DNA of 13,926 nt from DASPXK01 sp035637315 (lineage in GTDB: Bacteria > Chloroflexota > UBA6077 > JACCZL01), in assembly GCA_035637315.1 (NCBI GenBank), contig DASPXK010000122.1, positions 1 through 13,926 on the forward strand, in the 5' to 3' direction. The first letter of the stretch is position 1; the number at the start of each line of letters is the position of its first letter. Position numbers and translations under genes: made by a program. The notes under the pieces are model-generated. The model was given only the letters and a program-made list of their open reading frames with translations. It was not told the origin of the DNA and did not search any database. Positions 7,170-11,716 of this stretch are shown here, piece after piece.

Positions 7170-7397
7170 CTAGATGACGTCGACGTCGACCCGAATCCCC
7201 TGGCGCGTCGCGGCCGCCTTGACCAGCGAGCGGACCGCCCGGATCACCTTGCCCTGGCGACCGATCAGCTTGCCGACGTCGTCCTCGGCCACGGTGACCT
7301 CGTACACGGTCACTCGGCCGGCGTCGACCTCTTCGACGTTGACCGCGTCCGGCTCGTCGACGAGCGACCTGGCCAGATACTCGACCAGCTGGTGCAC
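7170..7397 (-). CDS. khpA: KH-domain RNA-binding protein KhpA
   Basis: 75 residues, a normal length for this single-KH protein, which binds RNA and, in bacteria where it has been studied, works with KhpB/Jag in ribosome and cell-envelope regulation. The KH GXXG loop is visible as GRQG in GKLIGRQGKVIRAVRSLVK (about residues 42-60). It starts at GTG 7397, with GGAG eight bases upstream inside the end of rpsP. Only 5 bp separate it from the rpsP stop, so the two are co-transcribed; the rpsP-khpA-rimM order is widely conserved. Confidence 0.93.
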   Translation of the reverse strand: MHQLVEYLARSLVDEPDAVNVEEVDAGRVTVYEVTVAEDDVGKLIGRQGKVIRAVRSLVKAAATRQGIRVDVDVI

Positions 7398-7402
7398 CGG
7401 CG

Positions 7403-7828
7403 CTACTCCGCGGGCGCCCCGGAGGCCGTCGCCTCGGCTGTGGGTTCAGTCGCGCTCGGCTCCTCGGCCGGTGGCGCTGCCGCCTGCGGCTCGGCGCTCT
7501 TCGCGCGCGTGCGTCGAGCGCGCGGTTTCTTGGGTGGCTCTTCGACGGCTGGGGCGGGCCGCGCGATCGCCCAGGGGGCGTTGCCGCCCTCGATGAGGCC
7601 CTCTCGGAACAGCAGTCTGGCCACGCGTTCGGTGGGCTGGGCGCCCTTCCTCAGCCACACCTTGGCTTTGTCGCCGTCGATGCGTACAGTCGCCGGGTCG
7701 GTCAGCGGATCGTAGAAGCCGATGATCTCGACGAACTGGCCGTCGCGCGGGGCGGTCGACTCGGCCACCACCAGCCGGTAAGTGGGGCGTTTGCGGGCCC
7801 CGGTACGGCGCAATCGGATCTTCAGCAC
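7403..7828 (-). CDS. rpsP: 30S ribosomal protein S16 with acidic Pro/Ala tail
   Basis: 141 residues. The S16 core fills residues 1-88: it opens MLKIRLRRTGARKRPTYRLV and includes GFYDPLTDPATV (37-48) and WLRKGAQPTERV (58-69), all diagnostic. S16 is a primary-binding protein of the small subunit. Residues 92-141 are an added tail, first basic (KKPRARRTRAK) and then Ala/Pro/Glu-rich, probably disordered; such tails vary between lineages. It starts at GTG 7828 with GAGG about 7 bases upstream. It is the first gene of the rpsP-khpA-rimM-recO group; no clear promoter was recognised in 7829-7980. Confidence 0.95.
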   Translation of the reverse strand: MLKIRLRRTGARKRPTYRLVVAESTAPRDGQFVEIIGFYDPLTDPATVRIDGDKAKVWLRKGAQPTERVARLLFREGLIEGGNAPWAIARPAPAVEEPPKKPRARRTRAKSAEPQAAAPPAEEPSATEPTAEATASGAPAE

Positions 7829-7980
7829 GCGTTATCCTCGCTCGATTTTTCGTCTGCAGCAGATAGCCCGTGGCCAATCAGAACAGCGCTAAGAACCTTA
7901 CTGGCTGCAGGCGAAGGGCGTCAACTCGGTACGCCGCGGCCAACTCTTGGCTCTCAGCGCGGCAGCGAGCTGGACTTCGC

Positions 7981-8033
7981 GCTCGTAGTGCGCACTTCAG
8001 TGCGCTTCAGGCGCTAAAGCGCCCACTACGAGC
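7981..8033. repeat. double-hairpin interspersed repeat (possible terminator)
   Basis: The outer arms GCTCGTAGTG (7981-7990) and CACTACGAGC (8024-8033) are perfect inverses. Between them are two perfect small hairpins, CGCACT-TC-AGTGCG (7991-8004) and GGCGCT-AA-AGCGCC (8010-8023). The result is a cloverleaf-like fold. It starts 6 bp beyond the stop of the secreted-protein gene and precedes rpsP, so it could end transcription, though no T-run follows. Otherwise the 210-bp gap 7829-8038 shows nothing recognisable. Confidence 0.85.
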
Positions 8034-8038
8034 CCGCG

Positions 8039-9169
8039 CTAGCACGAGACTCGTAAAGCGTAATGCGCGGTGCGGCCGGCGACGTCCACGTCGAGCGATC
8101 CGTCGTTGCCGGGCCTGACGGTGGCGGGGACGACGACGCGGATCTCGGATGCCGACCAGCTGAGATAGTCTTGAACGGAGACGCCGGTGATCCGGACCTG
8201 GCCGCTCACGGCTCGCTGACTTGAGCCGAATCCGCGACCCACGATCAACAGCTCACTCCGACAGATCGCGCTGCCCGGCTGGGTGCCCACGATCACGGGG
8301 GCCTCGGGCGTCGGCGTCGCCGTGGGCTGGGGCGTCGAGGTTGGGACTGGTGTCCAGGTCGGGATGAGAGTCGCGGTCGGCAAGTCGGTGGGTTCGGGTG
8401 TCGATGTTCGGGGCGGGGCCGGCGTCGGTGTCCTCGTTGGCCGCGGAGTGTGCGTCGGCGTCGGCCCGCTATCCGGCTCGGGCGTTCGGGTGGAGGTCGG
8501 GTCGACGTCCGGGGTTGGCGTGCGAGTGGGCGACCGCGTCTGTGTGGTGGTAAGCGACTCGGTGGGGCGTACCGCGCCAAGCGCGGTAATCCGCGAGGCG
8601 GGTGCTGTCGCGCCTGTTGAGGAGCTATCGGCGGGCCGCTCCTGAAGACGCGCCACGGGCGGTTCGCCGGGGTCGAGGAAAGGGGCGACGACCGAGACAA
8701 CCGGTTCTGAGGCTGCCGATCTCTCCGCGCCCTCATCTGGAGGCGGCTCGTCCGAGGCCCCAGGCCCTACTTCGACCGTCGCCGAGGCGCAGGACGTGGT
8801 CGGGTCGACCATGAATTGGAGGTCGTACCGCCCTGGCTGGTCTAGCGGGATCGAGAAATCACTGGCGTACCCCAACTCGGTCTGGCGCTCGCCCGACGGC
8901 GTTGCGGCAGGCGCGCCGCCTAACGAGAGGTCCGCGCGTGGCCGGCTCGACTCGAGCGAGACCAGCAGCGTCTGCCCAACCAGGGGTTGGGGCGGGGCGT
9001 AGGAGATCCGCTCGTCGCCGTCGCAGCCCGCGGCCGTCTCATCGTCATCCGCCGAGCGCTCCGTGCTGGCTGTGATCTCTTGCGCTCCAACGACGTCTGG
9101 ATCGCTTAGCGCGACAACCAGGACGAATATTGGCGCCATGCGAAGCGCGAGAATGCGTGAGGAGCGCAT
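8039..9169 (-). CDS. secreted protein with Thr/Pro linker and TIG-like domain
   Basis: 376 residues from ATG 9169. A signal peptide is visible: positive start MRSSRILALR, hydrophobic core, and a likely VGA/Q cleavage at 29/30. An N-terminal domain (about 45-135) has two cysteines (49, 127) that may form a disulfide and strands like an immunoglobulin-type fold. A long low-complexity linker (207-290) is made of TPTPT- and TPEP-like units. The last 86 residues look like an IPT/TIG domain, with IVGRGFGSSQ (309-318) and a WSASEIRVVVP segment (338-348). Function is unknown; it is probably exported and surface- or matrix-associated. The start was chosen because the frame's upstream extension would overlap the divergent SDR gene and lacks a signal peptide. 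GTG 9178 is an alternative start. Confidence 0.75.
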   Translation of the reverse strand: MRSSRILALRMAPIFVLVVALSDPDVVGAQEITASTERSADDDETAAGCDGDERISYAPPQPLVGQTLLVSLESSRPRADLSLGGAPAATPSGERQTELGYASDFSIPLDQPGRYDLQFMVDPTTSCASATVEVGPGASDEPPPDEGAERSAASEPVVSVVAPFLDPGEPPVARLQERPADSSSTGATAPASRITALGAVRPTESLTTTQTRSPTRTPTPDVDPTSTRTPEPDSGPTPTHTPRPTRTPTPAPPRTSTPEPTDLPTATLIPTWTPVPTSTPQPTATPTPEAPVIVGTQPGSAICRSELLIVGRGFGSSQRAVSGQVRITGVSVQDYLSWSASEIRVVVPATVRPGNDGSLDVDVAGRTAHYALRVSC

Positions 9170-9232
9170 CGAGGTCACCACGCAGGGACTTGGAACCCGG
9201 GGACCGTGACGCGAGGGGGGCCTGCCCACTCT

Positions 9233-9261
9233 ATCACACGCGCATCCCGTTCGCACGGCAA
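9233..9261 (-). promoter_or_regulatory. candidate sigma-70-type promoter for the secreted-protein gene
   Basis: On the minus strand TTGCCG (9261-9256) and TGTGAT (9238-9233) are separated by 17 bp. Each matches four of six consensus bases. It lies about 64 bp upstream of the ATG at 9169, in the 214-bp divergent intergenic region. Confidence 0.35.
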
Positions 9262-9308
9262 CGACTGTGCGAAGCGCAGCGAATGGTCGCGGCCTGCCGC
9301 GGGTGGAC

Positions 9309-9338
9309 TTGACATTACGCTCCAGAACGCCGAATCTT
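9309..9338 (+). promoter_or_regulatory. candidate sigma-70-type promoter for the SDR-urease operon
   Basis: A perfect -35 TTGACA (9309-9314) is followed after 18 bp by AATCTT (9333-9338), a weak -10. It lies about 46 bp upstream of the SDR start. Between the two is the perfect palindrome GACTCGCGAGTC (9355-9366), which could be an operator or a leftover of the GACTCGC repeat family. Confidence 0.45.
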
Positions 9339-9383
9339 TGCCCTCGGAGCCTGCGACTCGCGAGTCGACAAAGGGGGCGTACG

Positions 9384-10127
9384 ATGGACTTGGCTGGTAA
9401 AGTGGCGATCGTGACTGGTGGCGGGACCGGGATCGGCAAGGCGATCTCGGCGGGGCTGGCCGCCGCCGGGACCCACGTGGTGGTCAACTACTCCCGCTCC
9501 GAGGCGGATGCCGAAGCCACGGCCAGGGAGCTTCGGGATCGTGGTGTGCAGGCGATTCCGGTCCGCGCCGACGTCTCGCGTGCGGATGAGGTTCAGGCTA
9601 TGGTGGGGCGGACCGTCGACGAGCTGGGCCGGCTGGACGTACTGGTCAACAACGCCGGGACGACCAAGTTCGTACCGATGCCTGACCTGGACAACATGGA
9701 CGAGGAATCCTGGGACAGGATCATGGCGGTCAACGTCAAGGGCACGTTCCTGTGCTGCAAGGCGGCCGCCGAGCCGATGCGCCGCTCGGGCGGCGGCAGC
9801 ATTGTCAACATCTCGTCCGTGGCGGGGTTCAGGGCGAGCGGCAGCAGCATAGCCTACGCCGTCTCCAAGGCCGCCGTGATCCAACTGACTCGCTGTATGG
9901 CCGTTGCGCTGGCGCCCAGCATCAGAGTCAACTCGGTTGCGCCGGGCCTCGTCCTCACGCGCTGGGGCGAGCAGTTCAGCGAGGAGCAGAAGCGAGCCGC
10001 CGAGCAGAATGCGCTCCTCAAGCGGACCGTGCCGCCCGCCGACATCGCGTCGGCCGCCCTCGAATGCCTCCGCAACGACAGTCTGACCGCCCAGACGATC
10101 ATCGTCGACAGCGGCATAATGCGGTAG
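9384..10127 (+). CDS. SDR-family oxidoreductase (3-oxoacyl-ACP reductase-like)
   Basis: 247 residues, a standard classical short-chain dehydrogenase/reductase. The nucleotide-binding TGGGTGIGK is at 11-19, NNAG at 89-92, catalytic Asn117, Ser145, and Tyr158-x3-Lys162. The end, IIVDSGIM, is also family-typical. It would use NAD(P)H to interconvert a carbonyl and an alcohol; the FabG-like appearance does not define the substrate. It starts at ATG 9384 with a GGGGG stretch 6 bases upstream. The next gene, ureA, follows after 47 bp in the same direction, so it is probably co-transcribed with the urease genes, although a metabolic link is not obvious. Confidence 0.9.
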   Translation: MDLAGKVAIVTGGGTGIGKAISAGLAAAGTHVVVNYSRSEADAEATARELRDRGVQAIPVRADVSRADEVQAMVGRTVDELGRLDVLVNNAGTTKFVPMPDLDNMDEESWDRIMAVNVKGTFLCCKAAAEPMRRSGGGSIVNISSVAGFRASGSSIAYAVSKAAVIQLTRCMAVALAPSIRVNSVAPGLVLTRWGEQFSEEQKRAAEQNALLKRTVPPADIASAALECLRNDSLTAQTIIVDSGIMR

Positions 10128-10133
10128 CCTACT

Positions 10134-10161
10134 GACTCGCGACCCGTGACGCGTGACTGGG
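10134..10161. repeat. 7-bp periodic array, GACTCGC family, between SDR gene and ureA
   Basis: There are four tandem units: GACTCGC, GACCCGT, GACGCGT and GACTGGG. It lies in the 47-bp gap between the SDR stop and the ureA start. It is the plus-strand counterpart of the array at 1991-2020 and includes two GTGA sequences. It has no inverted arm. Confidence 0.78.
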
Positions 10162-10174
10162 CACTGGTTGTGCG

Positions 10175-10477
10175 ATGAAGTTGACGCCCCGCGAGCAGGA
10201 TCGCCTGACGATCTTCACGATGGCCGAGCTGGCCCGCCGCCGCCGCGCGCGGGGGCTGAGGCTCAATCATCCGGAGTCGGTCGCCCTGATCTGTGATGAG
10301 CTGCTCGAGGAGGCGCGTGCGGGCCGTCCGTACGCCGAGGTCGTCGAGCTGGGCAGCCGGGTCCTGAGTCGCGCCGAGGTGATGGAAGGCGTGCCCGAGA
10401 TGCTCCCCTTCATCCAGGTCGAGGCGCTCTTCCCCGATGGCTCCAAGCTGCTGACCGTCCACCAGCCGATCAAGTGA
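10175..10477 (+). CDS. ureA: urease subunit gamma
   Basis: 100 residues, the full family length. It opens MKLTPREQDRLTIFTMAEL and holds LNHPESVALI (30-39), VMEGVPEMLP (69-78) and the closing LFPDGSKLLTVHQPI segment, all diagnostic of UreA. It is a structural subunit of the nickel urease that hydrolyses urea to ammonia and carbamate. The final 87 bp recur 757 bp downstream. Normally ureB follows directly; here an insertion with two antisense small genes intervenes. The Shine-Dalgarno is weak. Confidence 0.95.
   Translation: MKLTPREQDRLTIFTMAELARRRRARGLRLNHPESVALICDELLEEARAGRPYAEVVELGSRVLSRAEVMEGVPEMLPFIQVEALFPDGSKLLTVHQPIK
10391..10477 (+). repeat. direct repeat, copy 1: 3' end of ureA
   Basis: 87 bp from the GTG of VPEMLP to the ureA stop. 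By eye, 84 of 87 positions match copy 2 at 11234-11319. This copy is in frame with the rest of ureA. Confidence 0.93.
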
Positions 10478-10681
10478 GAGACCTGACCCCACCTAGCGCA
10501 CGTGTTCCCCAGCTCCGGCTTTGCCAGAAGCCCATCCTAAACGGGGACTTTTGGGCAACGGGCGCCGGGCCGTTCGGGGTCTGGACGAAGGCACGCCGCA
10601 AGAGGTGGTGCCTTGAGCCTTCCCTGCCCAGCGTGCGGCCGCCGGCCGACGGTCAACCTATGCTGAGCGGAGAAACTTCGG
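10478..10681. other. left part of the ureA/ureB insert, no recognised gene
   Basis: 204 bp between the ureA stop and the end of the antisense small gene. It starts GAGACCTGACCCC and contains an imperfect hairpin with arms AAGGCAC (10588-10594) and GTGCCTT (10608-10614), without a T-run. A plus-strand open frame crosses it but runs antisense into the small gene and shows no family resemblance. It may be the debris of a mobile element end; nothing seen proves this. Confidence 0.4.
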
Positions 10682-10915
10682 TCAGGAGGCTCGCGCGAAG
10701 GCGCGGGCGGCGGCCCGCGGAAGCTCGATGGGAACAAAGTACTCTTCGGGATAGAGATAGTCTTCGCCCGACTCGTCGACAACGCGCACGAAGCGCCGCT
10801 CCGCAGCCACAGCGTCGGGCAGGGCCTGATAAACCTTCCGCAGCTCGAGCGCAGCGGCGTAGCCCTCATTTCTTATGCAGATGAGGAAGCGTGGCCGCGT
10901 CTCACCCGCCGACAT
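10682..10915 (-). CDS. small conserved hypothetical protein, second of an antisense pair
   Basis: 77 residues from ATG 10915 (GTG 10921 would add two). It reads RFLICIRNEGYAAALELRKV (about 8-27), then RRFVRVVDESGEDYLYP and FVPIELPRAA. I recall small uncharacterised proteins of this type, with the DESGEDYLYP block and a closing ELPxAA, in cyanobacteria and relatives, usually next to a partner like the one upstream here. No function is established to my knowledge; a toxin-antitoxin or regulatory pair is conceivable from size and pairing only. The ancestral stop of the upstream partner (TGA 10920-10918) would have overlapped a GTG at 10921, suggesting coupled translation. It lies antisense inside the urease operon. 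Confidence 0.7.
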   Translation of the reverse strand: MSAGETRPRFLICIRNEGYAAALELRKVYQALPDAVAAERRFVRVVDESGEDYLYPEEYFVPIELPRAAARAFARAS

Positions 10916-10943
10916 CGTCACTCATCCAGGAAGCGTTTGATCT

Positions 10944-11135
10944 TCAGTTCTGTGCGACCCAGTGGACCTCGGCCCTCAGGACGGCCCCGTCGGCGAGGCG
11001 GACACTCGTGATCCCCTTGAGCTTCCGCCAGCGACCGGCGCCATAGACTCTGCGTAGCCGTGCCAACTCGCGAATCGACCTGCCGAGGGCGATCTGCTCG
11101 ATGGCACTGATCGGGCCGAGAACCTCGAAGGTCAT
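10944..11135 (-). CDS. small conserved hypothetical protein, first of the pair, probably frameshifted near its end
   Basis: 63 residues from ATG 11135. It reads MTFEVLGPIS, then SIRELARLRRVYGAGRWRKL, and ends AEVHWVAQN. Homologues I recall continue after HW with YEAHGIG and a basic KIKRFL-type tail. Here, just after HW, the next frame encodes GRTELKIKRFLDE and stops at 10918-10920, exactly where the neighbour begins. This points to a small out-of-frame deletion (about six codons plus one base) that removed the YEAHGI part and truncated the protein. Function is unknown. It is transcribed against the urease genes, probably from a promoter at 11141-11170. Confidence 0.6.
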   Translation of the reverse strand: MTFEVLGPISAIEQIALGRSIRELARLRRVYGAGRWRKLKGITSVRLADGAVLRAEVHWVAQN

Positions 11136-11140
11136 CACGG

Positions 11141-11170
11141 AGTATGCCAGGCCTGGCGCCTGCGCCCCAA
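11141..11170 (-). promoter_or_regulatory. candidate promoter with palindromic operator for the small gene pair
   Basis: On the minus strand TTGGGG (11170-11165) and CATACT (11146-11141) are 18 bp apart, with partial matches to sigma-70 elements. The perfect 12-bp palindrome GCCAGGCCTGGC (11146-11157) fills the spacer, a classic repressor site. A second perfect hairpin, CTGCGCCC-CAA-GGGCGCAG (11160-11178), adjoins it. The ATG at 11135 would lie at or next to the transcription start, so the mRNA could be leaderless, fitting the lack of a Shine-Dalgarno. Confidence 0.35.
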
Positions 11171-11233
11171 GGGCGCAGTCACTCGCCTGGAACTGCTACT
11201 CTGCCGTCGGGTCTTTCGCGGCCTGTATCTGGA

Positions 11234-11319
11234 GTGCCCGAGATGCTCCCCTTCATCCGGTCGAGGCGCTCTTCCCTGATGGCTCCAAGCTTCTGACCGT
11301 CCACCAGCCGATCAAGTGA
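11234..11319 (+). pseudogene. direct repeat, copy 2: decayed duplicate of the ureA 3' end
   Basis: 86 bp almost identical to 10391-10477, with one missing base (after CATCC, near 11258) that shifts the frame and two substitutions, both to T. It ends with the same stop, here as TGATG, so the remnant still abuts the upstream part of ureB as an ancestral ureA-ureB junction would. Upstream of 11234 any similarity to ureA is weak (a possible LSR..V..GVPEM pattern in translation), so the clear repeat border is at 11234. Confidence 0.88.
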
Positions 11320-11342
11320 TGAGGGGCGGCGAGAGCGAACCA

Positions 11343-11714
11343 ATGATCCCCGGCGAGATAATCCATGGCGACGCACCGATCGTGGCGAACGCCGGCCGGC
11401 GCACCGTGAAGCTCCGCGTGCGCAATGCGTCGGTCTGGCCGGTCCACGTCGGCTCGCATTTCCACTTCCTCGAGGCGAATCCACGCCTCGAGTTCGACCG
11501 TGCGGCCGCGTTCGGGATGCGTCTGGACATCCTGGCTGGGGCGACTGTTCGCTGGGAGCCCGGCGAGCAGAAGGAGGTCCGCCTGGTGGATTACGGCGGC
11601 AAACGCGAAGTGTACGGTTTCAACGGCCTGGTCGCGGGCCCACTCACGCCCGAGAGCAAGGTCGTTGCGCTGGCCAGGCTGAGGGCGCGAGGCTTCCTGG
11701 ACAGGGCGTTGTAA
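11343..11714 (+). CDS. ureB: urease subunit beta
   Basis: 123 residues from ATG 11343, which gives the canonical MIPGE start. VGSHFHFLEANP (about 36-47) and LEFDRAAAFGMRLDILAG (about 49-66) are diagnostic, followed by an EPGE segment and GFNGLVAGPL. It is a structural subunit of the urease trimer. An in-frame ATG at 11319 overlaps the stop of the ureA remnant (TGATG) and would add eight residues; this looks like the old coupling site. The C-terminus runs about 15-20 residues past the typical end. ureC starts two bases after its stop. Confidence 0.95.
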   Translation: MIPGEIIHGDAPIVANAGRRTVKLRVRNASVWPVHVGSHFHFLEANPRLEFDRAAAFGMRLDILAGATVRWEPGEQKEVRLVDYGGKREVYGFNGLVAGPLTPESKVVALARLRARGFLDRAL

Positions 11715-11716
11715 GC

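Noticed and set aside
8283..8645. Plus-strand frame encoding a Gly/Val-rich repeat protein
   Set aside because: It is the reverse-strand reading of the Thr/Pro linker of the secreted protein; the apparent repeats mirror the TPTP units.
10478..10500. Insertion-sequence end beginning GAGACCTGACCCC
   Set aside because: No matching inverted end or transposase was found in the insert, so a mobile-element call cannot be supported.
10474..10884. 136-codon plus-strand frame after ureA
   Set aside because: It overlaps the antisense small gene with the better family resemblance and shows no domain.
11101..11319. Plus-strand frame ending with the UreA C-terminal residues
   Set aside because: Its first part is antisense to the small gene and has no similarity to UreA; only the duplicated 3' end gives the familiar tail.
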